Assembly: GCA_964574635.1 (NCBI GenBank)
Contig: CAZNOG010000008.1
Location: forward strand, 62,001-126,000
Length of the DNA stretch: 64,000 nt
DNA from: CAZNOG01 sp964574635
GTDB taxonomy: Bacteria; Bacteroidota; Bacteroidia; Flavobacteriales_D; Cryomorphaceae
Reading direction: 5' to 3'
Part shown: positions 1 to 10,600 of the stretch, in pieces
Position numbering within the stretch: the first letter of the stretch is position 1
Layout of the letters: the number at the start of each line of letters is the position of its first letter
Made by a program: the position numbers and the translations under genes
Notes under the pieces: generated by a model
What the model was told of the DNA's origin: nothing
Databases searched by the model: none
What the model saw: only the letters and a program-made list of their open reading frames with translations

Positions 1-3000
1 TATTCCGCGCCGGGGCAGCCGTGGTCACAGCACATTTGCGTGGGCGGGGTTACGATGATGAATACGTCCGAGCTGCAAGGAGCGGTGTACTCAACCGCGA
101 AGGGGTTGGGCACGATGTCCTCGTAGCAGGATACCACCATGTCTTCCGGTGCGGAAGTAATCACCAGACCGTCATTGACGATGTGGAAGATTTGAGTAGC
201 CTCAGCGCTTCGGCCGCACTCGTCCACTACCGTGTAGGTGATGGAGTATGCCGCACCGTTGCAGGAGTCTTCTCCTTCGAGCAATACGGGCTCACCTGCA
301 GTGGCCTCGTAGCCGAGGTCGCAAGCGGTATTTACCACGAGGTCGTCGAAGTTGGCCACAACGTCATCCACGCACTCCACTTCCATTTCGGGCAGATCCT
401 CGATGGAGGGTCCGTCGTTGTCGATGGTGAAAGTTTGAGTGGCGGTTGCAGTGCGTCCGCAGCCGTCGGTTACGGTGTACACGATGGTGTGCTCCGCACC
501 GGGGCAAGAACCGTCGTCGGAGAGGATCACTTCAGCGGTCACTTCTCCGCTCAGGTTGCAAGCGGTGGTGTATTCTACTCCGTCGTAGTTGGGTACCACG
601 TCGCTCTCGCATTCCACGATCGCATCAGCAGGTGCCGAGATGGTCGGCAGGTCGTAGGTGATGGTGATGGTTTGCGTGCAAGAGGAAGTGTTTCCGCACA
701 GGTCGGTAGCCGTGAAGGTACGCTCGATTACGGAAGGACAGCTCTCGGATACCCACGTATCGAAGTACGTGATGTTAACCGTGTTGCAGTCGTCGGTGGC
801 GGTTGCCATGCCGGTAACTTCCGGGTCGAGTGAAGACTCACAGCTCACGGTGATGTCATCCGGGCAAGAGATCACCGGTGCGGTTTCATCCACGATGGTG
901 ATGGTTTGCTCGTAGGTAGAGCTGTTTCCGCAAGCGTCGGTGGCAGTCCAGGTACGAACCATGGTTTGCTCACACTCGCCCACGATGTCTCCATCCACGT
1001 AGGAGATTTCCACTTCGTTGCAGTCATCTTCCGCGGTGGCGAATCCGGTGAAATCGGGATCCAGTGAATCCGTGCAGTCAACGGTTACGTCTTCCGGTCC
1101 GAAGATGGTCGGAGCGGTGGTGTCTACGATGGTGATGATTTGCTCACAGGTGCTGGTGTTTCCACAAGCGTCGGTGGCGGTCCAAGTACGAACCATGGTT
1201 TGCTCGCACTCACCTTCGATTACGCCGTCAACGTAAGTTACATCTACGCTGCTGCACTCGTCGGTAGCCGTCGCGAATCCGGTGAATTCCGGGTCGAGGG
1301 AAGCGTCGCAGTCTACGGTGATGTCATCGGGACAAGAGATTACGGGCGCAACGTCATCAACGATGGTGANNNNNNNNNNNNNNNNNNNNNNNNNNNNNNN
1401 NNNNNNNNNNNNNNNNNNNNNNNNNNNNNNNNNNNNNNNNNNNNNNNNNNNNNNNNNNNNNNNNNNNNNCGGGATCCAGTGAATCCGTGCAGTCAACGGT
1501 TACGTCTTCCGGTCCGAAGATGGTGGGAGCGGTGGTGTCTACGATGGTGATGATTTGCTCGCAGGTGCTGGTGTTTCCACAAGCGTCGGTGGCGGTCCAG
1601 GTACGTACGAAAGTTTGCTCGCACTCGCCTTCGATGTCGCCGTCAACGTAAGATACTTCTACGTCGCTGCACTCGTCGGTAGCCGTCGCGAATCCGGTGA
1701 ATTCCGGGTCGAGGGAAGCGGTGCAGTCCACGGTGATGTCATCGGGACAGGTGATGATGGGAGCATCGTTGTCAACGATGGAGATTACTTGAACGCCGGT
1801 AGAAACGTTTCCGCACTCATCAACGGCGGTCCAAGTTCTTTCGAAAGACTCGGGGCACATTCCGCTCACAAGTCCGTCGGTGTATGAAATATCCACGTTG
1901 TGGCAGTCATCGGTCGCGGTTGCGGAACCGGTGAATTGGGGGTCCGTCGAATCATTGCATCCAACTGACACGTCCGCGGGTACGGAAAGTACCGGTGCGG
2001 TGTTGTCTTCGATGGTGATGGTCTGAACGTAAGTTACCTCGGCACCACAAACGTTGGTGGCGGTGAAGGTACGCTCGATCACTTGGGGACACAAATCGGA
2101 GATCACCTCGTCATCGTAGGTCACGTCCAAAGCTCCTTGACAAGGATCGTTGGCGGTGGCCATTCCAGTGAATTCGGGGTCGATGGATTCACCGCAATCC
2201 ACGGTGATGTCTTCGGGACCTTCGATGGTGGGTCCGTCATTCACGATGAGGAAAGTTTGGGTGCAGGAAGCGGTTCTTCCGCACTCGTCCTCGATGTTGT
2301 ATACCAATTCATAAACGGCGCCATTGCAAGGTCCGGCACCTTCGATCAAGGTAGGTCCTTCGCTTTCGATGGTGTACTCAACGCCGGGGATCAACCCTTC
2401 GATGAGGAGTCCGTCGGGGTTGAAAACGATGTCCTCGGGACAGGACACGATTTCTTCAGACGGGCAAGTGATTGACAGGGGTGCGGGTGGAATTTCGAAA
2501 ACCTGCACGCACTGGTCGGTACGACCGCAACCATCGGTGATGGTGTACGTGTTGGTGAAAGTCCAGCCGGTGCACACGTCGAAAGTGGAGTCCACTTCAA
2601 CGGTTACGTCGATCACCGCACAGAGAGTGTCGTCCGTACAGGATACTTCGTACAGTACGGCATCCACGTCGGGTGCGGCTTCATCGGGGTTGTTGATGAT
2701 TCCGCCTTCCGGGCAGAAAGTGATCTGAGGCCCTGCGTTGTCGAGGGTAAAGATTTGGTCGCAGGTGGTGTGAGAACCGCACTGATCCCAAACCGCGTAA
2801 GTAACGGTGTACTCCGTTCCGGGGCAAGAACCCGTTTCGAGGATTCCGGCCGGTTCGTAAACGATGATGAGAGCAGCCGGTCCGCAGAAAATGGAATACT
2901 CCAATTCGCCGACGGTATGCCCTACATCAGAGAAACACTCCACTACGCGGTCTTCCGGACAGTGGTCGATTACCGGTGCGGGGTCGTTCATCGGTGTGAT

Positions 3001-3288
3001 GGACGACTGGGTGTGGTTCGCCATCATGGCTTGCACTTCCGCCGGAACGACGTCCGGGCCCGGGTAGGGCTCGTGTTTCACGATCACCACGGGCTCTTGC
3101 ATTTGCGAAAGATCCGCGGCGTGTTGGGTTGCTTCACGGACGGCGTTTTGCCCGAACGCCATTCCCGCCGTGAGCATGATGGTCAGCAACAGTGCGACTG
3201 ACCGTAAGCGGGCCAATGCGCTGCAACAGACCGAGTTGCCACGCGGTACGACGTTTCCGTGTACTCTGCTTGTAACATCTGTTTTCAT
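1..3288 (-). CDS. Secreted HYR-repeat surface protein, 3' end beyond window, interrupted by assembly gap
   Basis: Large exported repeat protein, probably a surface adhesin or matrix component. The N-terminus has a long basic region and then a hydrophobic stretch ending AGMAFGQ, read as a signal peptide. The body is a string of immunoglobulin-like units of about 80 residues with the HYR-type pattern: DNTAPVL or DTTAPTI, then PxDVTVDC, a DPxFTGxATAxDDC block and RTWTATDACGNxST. Each unit carries regularly placed cysteines that could form disulfides. The same frame pattern stays open down to base 1, so the C-terminus, where a T9SS sorting domain would be expected, lies outside the window. Codon phase differs on the two sides of the run of N, so the gap length is not real. 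The exact ligand or role cannot be told. The gene stands alone behind a long 5' leader. Confidence 0.8.
1370..1469. other. Assembly gap of exactly 100 N
   Basis: One hundred undetermined bases fall inside the HYR repeats. The left flank (from about 1058) and right flank (from 1470) carry near-identical sequence, the usual reason for a collapsed or unresolved tandem repeat. Codon first bases are multiples of 3 right of the gap and 2 modulo 3 left of it, so a literal 100-base insert would cause a frameshift. Confidence 0.95.
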
Positions 3289-3389
3289 AAGAATTTGGTT
3301 TTGATGATTAGATGTGAAAATTGTGAACTCTTCGTTCGATTGGATGGATTGCGATCGTCTCTCTGTTTCATGAGGACCGCATGGCGTTA

Positions 3390-3411
3390 CGCCTTATTCT
3401 GTGGTAAGGCG
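3390..3411 (-). other. Hairpin in the 5' leader of the HYR gene
   Basis: The 7-bp perfect stem CGCCTTA/TAAGGCG has an 8-nt loop. It overlaps a second short palindrome, GGCGTTACGCC at 3383-3393, so two local folds compete. It lies between the predicted promoter and the start codon and could affect translation. No known leader family is recognised. Confidence 0.35.
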
Positions 3412-3542
3412 GGTGGTGTATTGAGATTTGGCTCCAACAGAGGCGTGGGAAGCCGTGGACCGAGGTAGGTCGTCCACTTCAAGAAGATTCGGGGGTCGAG
3501 GTTGGTTTTGATCCATAGCACGGAATTGGTTAATAGCAACGA

Positions 3543-3575
3543 CAAATGTAACATCTTGTCGCCATAAATCCCAAA
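3543..3575 (-). promoter_or_regulatory. Predicted Bacteroidota promoter for the HYR gene
   Basis: On the minus strand TACATTTG (3550-3543) matches the TAnnTTTG -7 element, with TTTG at 3575-3572 as the -33 element and a 21-nt spacer. It implies a 5' leader of roughly 250 nt. Confidence 0.5.
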
Positions 3576-3797
3576 TTTATCGGCAAAAGAATTGTGTTCG
3601 TCGCGAAATTTCGTGGAAAATCGTGGTTCGGGTCTGGAATATACCCGACATAGATGTGAGGACGGTTGTATGCATTGGTTTGATTGTCAATTGTGTAAGC
3701 GCCTTGTCGATCCGGGCGTGACGTCGAATGTTTCCTTCAGGTTAAATTTTCGACCGCCGAAAAATTTTTTTCCTTGTGGAAGAATTCTACACGTCCT

Positions 3798-3835
3798 ACC
3801 GAAAAACCATTCTCTCGTGAATTCCGTTTTTCGGT
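3798..3835. repeat. Inverted repeat with 10-bp perfect arms
   Basis: The arms ACCGAAAAAC (3798-3807) and GTTTTTCGGT (3826-3835) are exact complements around an 18-nt loop that itself holds an ATTC/GAAT mini-stem. It sits about 170 nt downstream of the helicase stop codon. It could be a terminator-like structure or a protein-binding site; there is no clean U-tract immediately after the stem in either orientation. Confidence 0.45.
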
Positions 3836-4005
3836 TTTGCCCTTGTCAGCGTGCCCGTAAAACAACGCATCCGGCGGAAGGTTCACAAAAAATCCGAAAA
3901 ATTTCGCGGAGTGTGGCACAATGGTTGATAACCGCCCGATCTTCATTTCTTTGCCTTTTCGGCAAGAGGAACTCAAAAGCCGCTCAAAACCGGAATGCCT
4001 TCAGT

Positions 4006-7000
4006 TCACAGGATGTCTTTCCACGTCAAGGGGGAGAGGTACACCAAGGAGGCCCGCGTGGGTTTTCCCAAAGCTTCTTCCACGGCCTGCCGGTACTCGA
4101 GAAGTTGCTGTTCGTGCTTCGGAACGGGTTTGCCCGTTTTGAAATCCAATACCCGCGCCTCCGACCCGTAATCGAGGATGAGGTCGGGCCGCAAGACTTT
4201 TCCCTCCACCGCAATGGACCTTTCCGCGATCCATTGCGCTCCTTCCACGACGCGGGAGAATGTCGGGTCGGAGAATAATTCGTCGATCCAAGCGCGTATT
4301 TCGGAGTACATGGCGGGGTCGGACGCGTCGTTGCGTTGGCTGATGTCGATTGCCGAGAGAATGGCGGCTTTGTCGGGCCCCATGGCCATAAAGGAGTGAA
4401 ATCGGATACCGAGATTCCGGTATTCGCTCAGGCTATCATCACCGATTTGGAATCGCCGCTCGATGTCGACGTCACCGATTCCGGCGGTTTCCAGGACTGA
4501 ATCTTCCGATTTTTTCGACTTTCCGACTGATTCAATGGTGGAAGAGGGTTCGGCGGGCTCGTCGCCTATCCTCATGACAAACGGTTCGTATTGTCCTTCG
4601 GTGAATCCCGCTTCCCCCATACCCTCCATTTCCCGGCAGGCTCTGTACACCGCCTCGCCGATGCGGTTCTTTTGAGTGTACTGAAAATTCATGTACAACC
4701 TCTCGACCGGTCGGGTCAGCGCGACATACAGCAGGTTCAAGTTGTCGAACCTCCTGCTTTCTTCTTCCCGCTCGAATTCCTTCTTTAATCCCATGCCTAT
4801 CAATTGCGAATTGAGCGGGAGAGGCGCATAGGGAATGCCGAATTTTTCGACGGGGAGGGGAAACCACCTGCTCTCGATGTTCAACGAATAGTGCCAATCG
4901 ACGAAGGGGATAAAGCACACGGGAAATTGCAATCCTTTGGCTTTGTGGATGGTCATGATCTGTATTCGATTTCCGACCATGCCGCCGGGTGCCACAGGGT
5001 AGTCGGTCAAGCTGTCCCACCACCCCATGAATTCACGAATGCTCACTTGCGTGCCGCCACGGTTGAGGATGAGGTTCAGGAATCCTTCAAGCATGAAATC
5101 ATTCCATTTCTCCTGTGGGATCAGCAAACGTTTGCAGCTGCGCGCCACGTCGTAGGCACTTCCTCCGCGCAGTTTGGCAGTAGCAAAATCTCCGTGGATG
5201 GTGGCGGCAAACCGGTCGAAGTCGATGCGGCCGTTTCTTTTGCCGCTTCTTTCGTGGTAGTGGGCGGGATGAAACTCCCTTCCGTGCAAATGGCAGAGCA
5301 ACCTCATGGTGCGGATTTTCGAGGGAGTGTCGTCGGGGAGCATGCAGATTCTCAGTACGCCGATGATGATTTGTACCAATTCGCTTTGATCCATGCCGAA
5401 ACTGTCGGCCGATACGAAGGGGATTTTATGTTCGGATAGCAGTGCGGCGATTTTTTCTCCTTCTTTTCTCGCCGAGCGTACCAATATTGCCATATCGCCG
5501 AAGGAGTATCCCGCCTCGCGGGCTTCGCGAATCTGGTTGAGAAGTGTGGTGAGGTAGAGGTCCTTGTCGGGATTTTTTCCCAAGAACTGCACCTCGACCG
5601 TGCCGCCGGATTTTTTATTGGGGATTTGCCTCACGTTTTCCTCCGCGTATTCCGACGTGTAAATTTCGGAAGTGAGCAAACCTTTGGCGAGTATGGGGAT
5701 GAAGGCATTGTTGAATTCCACGATGTGGCGATGGCTCCGATAATTGGTGTTCAAGAGGTTGACGACTCCGTTTCTGCGGAACGCCTCTCGGGTAACGGGG
5801 CTGATTTCCGCATCGTCGGGGTCGAACTCGGGCAAGAGAATCAATTGCTCGGCTTTCCCGCCCCTCCATCGGTAGATGCTCTGTTTGGCGTCGCCTACCA
5901 CGAGGTTTTCGTGTCCTTGCGAAAGCGACTCTTCGATGAGCGGGACCATGTTTTTCCACTGCAGTTCGCCGGTATCCTGAAATTCATCTATTAATATATG
6001 GTTGAATCGGCTGCCGAAATTCTCGTAGATGAAGGCCACGGGTTCGTTTCGGATGGTTTGGGAAATGAGTCGGTTGAATTCCGAAATGGGCAGGATGTTC
6101 CGCTCTTCTTTCACTTCATCGAGGGAGAAGGTGATTTCCCGTATAAGCGCTACGAGGTTGATCAATGACAGGACTTGGCGCTGTTTACGGTAGGTGTAAA
6201 AACCCGAATCCACTATTTCCAACGCCCTTTGATGGCAGTCGGTGAGGCGGGGTTGAAGCAGTTCGACCCTCCGTTTTTCCTCGCCCGACAATCCTTTTTT
6301 CGCCCAAGACGCATTCGGGTCGATTCCCTTGTGGAGCGCGGGTTTGGCCGTTAAGCTCCCTATGTTTTTCACCTTATTGAAATACGCAGTCCATCCACGT
6401 TTTCCCTGTTGGAGCATGTTTTCGGTGATGCCGTTGTCTTCCAGCAGTTGAAGAAGTTCGTTCGCAACGGCGGTGCAGCTCTTTTCGAAGTCCTTGGTTT
6501 GTTGCCACAACATGTGCCTCTTCGCCGCAAACTCCCGGGATTCCACTTTCAAAACGGCGGCGGCCGGTAGGCGGCCTTCATCCGACATTATCAGGTGCCT
6601 GAGACCGACGAGCTCCTTCTTGATGTTCGGTTTTTTGTCCGAATCGAGTTTGTGGCTCAAAAAACCGACGAGTTGTTCGACCAAAAATCCATCGGGTTGC
6701 ACGTCGTTCAACACGCGGTCGATGACGTCTTCGAACAGGGCGGCCACTTCGAGTTCGACGGAAAAATCGGCGGACAAGTTGAGTTCCCTGCTGAAGGACC
6801 GGATCAATTTATGGTTGAAACCGTCGATGGTTCCTATGGCGATGTCGCCGTATTCCTGCAACGCGCATTCGAAGAGTCGGCGCGCCCTTTCGCTCAAAAC
6901 TTCGGGCGATAAGCCGGTGCGTTCGAGGAGTTCGTCCACCACGTAATCTCCGCCTCGGTAAGGGAGGGACAATCGGGAAATCCTGTCCAGATCGGCCAGC

Positions 7001-7176
7001 AGGCGTTCCTTCATTTCCTTGGCGGCCTTGTTGGTGAAAGTCACCGCCAGGATTCGTTTGAAATATCGGGGTGAGGGATTTCCCAACGCGAGTTTCAGGT
7101 ACACGCCAACCAAGGTGCTGGTTTTGCCCGAGCCCGCGGAAGATTTGTAAATGGAAAATTTTCTCTGGCCGTCCAT
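4006..7176 (-). CDS. RecB/AddA-like UvrD-family helicase with C-terminal nuclease
   Basis: Predicted ATP-dependent DNA helicase-nuclease for double-strand-break repair and recombination, 1056 residues. Superfamily 1 helicase motifs are complete and in order: Walker A SAGSGKTS near residue 15, DEFQDTGELQ near 395, GDAKQSIYRWRGG near 426, the TIHKAKGLQFP motif in the C-terminal third and YVALTRPVERL. Close to the C-terminus RPDLILDYG (about 995) and LDFKTGKP (about 1010) form a RecB-type PD-(D/E)xK nuclease site. This size and layout fit the AddA-like protein of Bacteroidota. An AddB partner is not nearby. I chose the ATG at 7176; an in-frame TTG lies three codons upstream. A TATCTTG sequence ends about six bases before that ATG, so the transcript may have almost no leader. 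Confidence 0.88.
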   Translation of the reverse strand: MDGQRKFSIYKSSAGSGKTSTLVGVYLKLALGNPSPRYFKRILAVTFTNKAAKEMKERLLADLDRISRLSLPYRGGDYVVDELLERTGLSPEVLSERARRLFECALQEYGDIAIGTIDGFNHKLIRSFSRELNLSADFSVELEVAALFEDVIDRVLNDVQPDGFLVEQLVGFLSHKLDSDKKPNIKKELVGLRHLIMSDEGRLPAAAVLKVESREFAAKRHMLWQQTKDFEKSCTAVANELLQLLEDNGITENMLQQGKRGWTAYFNKVKNIGSLTAKPALHKGIDPNASWAKKGLSGEEKRRVELLQPRLTDCHQRALEIVDSGFYTYRKQRQVLSLINLVALIREITFSLDEVKEERNILPISEFNRLISQTIRNEPVAFIYENFGSRFNHILIDEFQDTGELQWKNMVPLIEESLSQGHENLVVGDAKQSIYRWRGGKAEQLILLPEFDPDDAEISPVTREAFRRNGVVNLLNTNYRSHRHIVEFNNAFIPILAKGLLTSEIYTSEYAEENVRQIPNKKSGGTVEVQFLGKNPDKDLYLTTLLNQIREAREAGYSFGDMAILVRSARKEGEKIAALLSEHKIPFVSADSFGMDQSELVQIIIGVLRICMLPDDTPSKIRTMRLLCHLHGREFHPAHYHERSGKRNGRIDFDRFAATIHGDFATAKLRGGSAYDVARSCKRLLIPQEKWNDFMLEGFLNLILNRGGTQVSIREFMGWWDSLTDYPVAPGGMVGNRIQIMTIHKAKGLQFPVCFIPFVDWHYSLNIESRWFPLPVEKFGIPYAPLPLNSQLIGMGLKKEFEREEESRRFDNLNLLYVALTRPVERLYMNFQYTQKNRIGEAVYRACREMEGMGEAGFTEGQYEPFVMRIGDEPAEPSSTIESVGKSKKSEDSVLETAGIGDVDIERRFQIGDDSLSEYRNLGIRFHSFMAMGPDKAAILSAIDISQRNDASDPAMYSEIRAWIDELFSDPTFSRVVEGAQWIAERSIAVEGKVLRPDLILDYGSEARVLDFKTGKPVPKHEQQLLEYRQAVEEALGKPTRASLVYLSPLTWKDIL

Positions 7177-7623
7177 GAGGCGCAAGATACTGTGTCCGGA
7201 TCATTTTCGGAGTGCGAATCGGATGGTTGAAAGGGGTAAAATCTTTGAAGGGCCGATGGAGCTCGGGAAACGCGTGAGGGCGAAGCGCGGCATCCCCTCA
7301 CCCCGGCCTGCGACGAGACAACCTGCTCCGAAGACGGCGACGGATGAAGCCGGGTTTCGGGGCTTGGTTGTCCCGCGGGGCGGGTGAGGGATACAGCGCG
7401 TAGACCGACCCCGCCGGGGAAAGATATATGTGCCCCGGACTGCGATTCGCGTGTGAATCGATTTTGAAATGGCGAAGAACCGAGGGGGCACGCTCAAGAA
7501 AAAAGTCGAAACTTCGAAGGGGATTTGCTTTTCCGCTTGAAAAAGCAGGTGTTGGTCGAATGGGGCGGGAAAAATGCGAATCGGCACACAACCTTTTGTA
7601 TGAGTGGGCGTATACCCGAGCCT
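7177..7623. other. Divergent intergenic region, 447 nt
   Basis: It separates the leftward helicase gene from the rightward PKD gene. It holds copy C of the dispersed hairpin element (7271-7411) and a small hairpin, CGATTC/GAATCG, near 7440-7460. No clean TAnnTTTG promoter was found for the PKD gene. Short frames here look like shadows. Confidence 0.5.
7271..7411 (-). repeat. Dispersed hairpin element, copy C
   Basis: Read on the minus strand, it starts with GGGTCGGTCTAC (7411-7400), runs through CTGTATCC, an imperfect long stem (CCCTCACC...GACAACC against GGTTGTC...GGTGAGGG) and an apical hairpin CGGC-TTCATCCGTC-GCCG (7352-7335), and ends with GGGATGCC and CGCCCTCACGC. The same conserved ends occur in the copies at 39019 and 48387. 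The stem sequence differs from both. Confidence 0.75.
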
Positions 7624-10600
7624 ATGAGAAGGTTTGTGAGGATTTTCTTTTTTGGCGTGGTACCGATGATTTTAATCGGTGCCGGAAACGCAAAGGCGCA
7701 GTGCGAACTGTTTGATTTTTACGGAAATCCGTCGTCGTCGCCTTATTGGTACAGCTGCAGTGGCGGTGATTTTACGCTGAATTTGCAGTCGCCGCACGCC
7801 ATTGGTGAATGGACCGTGGACTGGGGCGACGGATCTGCGGTGGAATCAGGCAGTGAATTGGTGCCGCCCAACGCGATTAGCCACGTGTACACCGCGACGG
7901 TCGATACGTTTGAAGTGGTGTTTACGGAAGTGAATACCGGATGCACGGTGAGCGGCGTGGTGGTGATCGAGGAGGCGACGAGCGCATCCATACAGATTCC
8001 GGTGGGGGGACTCACGCAGGCGTGTGCCCCGCAGACCATGGAATTCATCAACTCGAGTACGAATACGTCCGAAACGACCACGTTTACCTGGGATTTCGGA
8101 GACGGCTCGCCCAACGCCGTTTTTGACCATACCAACTGGGGGCAGACCATTTCGCACACGTACCAGAAAGGTACCGTGGATTGTGAAACCGTGGTGACGC
8201 TGACCGCCGAGAACTACTGCAACCAAGTGCAGGGCGGCTACAGCCAAGCCACGTTCAACCCCATTCGGATTTGGGACATCGACGACGCGGGCATTACCGC
8301 TTCGGAAATGGTGCTGTGCTGGCCGGAGAACGAGGTGACCTTCACCAACACCACGGAGCGCAATTGTCTTTTGCAAGGAAATATCTACCAGCGTTATGAA
8401 TACTGGAATTTCGGCGATTACTGGGGCCTCGGGTACGACTCGATCATCGATTGGAGGGCTTGGCCGCCGACCTTTCCTCACACGCTGGAATACCCGGGCA
8501 TCGGGACGTACAGCGTTACGCTGCTCGATTCCAACCTCTGCGGAATAGACGTGACTTCCATCACCGTGGAGATCGTTCCGCCGCCTACCGCCGATGCGTC
8601 TGCCGACGAAACGGAGGTTTGCGAGCACGAGGTCATCACTTTTACGAATTCTTCATCGTCGAACGCCACCCACTTCGAGTGGGATTTCGGCGACGGCACG
8701 CCCCCGGTTTATTCCGGTGACGCCACGGTACAGCACGTGTACGGAACGGCCGGCAATTACTCCGTGATGCTCGTCGCGGGTGTCGGCGGATTGGGCGGTT
8801 GTGCGGATACCACTTATATACCCATCACCGTCGTGCCCGGTCCGGAAGCCGAAATACTGTTGGATCGCGGGGAAGATTGCGACCAATTGGAAGTGCAGTT
8901 CAGCGACGGTTCTTCGGGCACCATTTCCGATTGGAGCTGGGATTTCGGAAACGGAAACACATCGAATTTGGCCGACCCGCCCGTGCAGAACTACGGATCG
9001 GTGGGGGCCTACAACGTAACTTTGACCGTAGAGGCTCCGAACGGATGCCGCAACACGGATACCGAGATCGTGTACGTTCACGAAACCCCCGTTTCGGACT
9101 TTTTGATTCAGAACGTGTGCGTGGGCTCCGAGGGATCGTTTACGGACATATCGACCTCCGCCGGAGGTGATCCCATCGTGGATTGGTTTTGGGATTTTGG
9201 GGATGGGACGACTTCCACCCAATCGGATCCCGAGCACAGTTATTCGTCGGCCGGCACGTTTACCGTATCGTTGACCGTGGGTACCGCGCACTGTTCGCAC
9301 ACCTCTTCGCAAGTGGTGACTGTGGAGCCCGCGCCCGAAGCTTCTTTCGTGTCGAATATCGACGAGGGTTGCGGCCCTCTGGAAGTCGAGTTTACAAGCA
9401 CCACCTTGGGAGGTGACAATTACGTATGGATTTTCGGCGACGGGGGCAGCAGCGCGCTGGAAAACCCGACGCACGTATTCAACAATTACGGTTCCGTCGA
9501 TTCGGTCTACACGGTGGCGATGATCGCCAAGACCGCGTTTGGCTGTGCCGACACGGCTTTTTCTACCGTGACGGTGCGCCCCAATGCCCAATCTCATTTC
9601 GACGCGTTTTACGTTCCTTCCTGCGAACCCGACCCGGCGATCTTTATCAACAATTCGGTGAATGCCGATTCGTATGAATGGCATTTCGGCGACGGTTCTC
9701 CCGTCGAGACGACCGAAGACGCCACGCACGAATACGTCAACAACGGTCAAACCCTGCAAAATTATACCGTCACCCTGGTAGCCACCACGGCCTACGGCTG
9801 CAACGATACATCGAGCGCCACTATCTCCGTGTTCCCGCAACCCTCTTTCGACTTTACATTGGATGTCGATTCCGGATGTTCGCCTTTGGGTGTGCAATTT
9901 CCGGTTGTCCCCGGTGCGGTTTCCTACCAATGGTCTTTTGGCGACGGAACACTTTCCACGGCTCCCAATCCCTATCACTCTTACGGAAACTCGGGGAATG
10001 CGCCGGTGGATTACGAAGTGAGATTGGTGGCCACATCGCCTTTCGGGTGTAACGACACGGCCACGGCCAACGTGGTGGTGTACCCCGATCCGGTGCCGCA
10101 ATTTACCGTGGACAAGACTTCCGGGTGCGGACCTCTGGAAGTGGTCATCGAAAACCAATCCCTGTACGCCGATTCGGTGGTTTGGAATTACGGAGACGGC
10201 ACCACGTCAGACACGTCCGCATTGGTGCACAGCCATACTTTCACGAACAACACCAACCAAACGCAGAGCTATACGATTGAATTGACGGCGTACACCGATG
10301 CGGGTTGTAGCGCCACGTATTCCAGAACCATCGAGGTTCACCCCGTGGTAACTGCGGCATTCGATCACCCCGAAGAGTCCTGTTCCCCGATTTCCTTCGT
10401 CTTCGACAACCAAAGCGAAAACGCGGATTTCTATCATTGGGAGTTGGGCAACGGTACGGTGAGCGTGGCGGAAGAGCCTTTGGCCGGGTACCAAAACAAC
10501 ACCATTTTCCCCGATACATTCGACATACGTCTGGTGGCGACTTCCGCTTTCGGGTGTGAAGACACGGCTTATTCGTCCATCGTCCTTCATCCCAAGCCAT

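Larger units (their letters stand above)
3289..4005. other. Intergenic region, 717 nt
   Basis: Both flanking genes point leftward, so this holds the 3' flank of the helicase gene and the 5' leader of the HYR gene. It contains a promoter-like element (3543-3575), a hairpin in the leader (3390-3411) and a strong inverted repeat (3798-3835), listed separately. Reading frames here have no recognisable protein features, and I found no RNA gene. Confidence 0.6.

Noticed and set aside
872..1081. Short minus-strand frames left of the gap read as separate genes
   Set aside because: The continuing HYR frame (codon phase 2 modulo 3) is open through all of 1-1369 and carries the domain motifs.
1..3288. 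Regularly spaced repeats that could suggest a CRISPR array
   Set aside because: The period is about 240 bp, the frame is open and the translated units are HYR domains. There are no short identical repeats with unique spacers.
3592..4278. A 228-codon plus-strand frame across the intergenic region into the helicase gene
   Set aside because: No domain or signal features, and its 3' half is antisense to conserved helicase-nuclease sequence.
7428..7715. A small gene before the PKD protein
   Set aside because: It overlaps the signal peptide of the PKD gene in another frame and shows no protein-like features.
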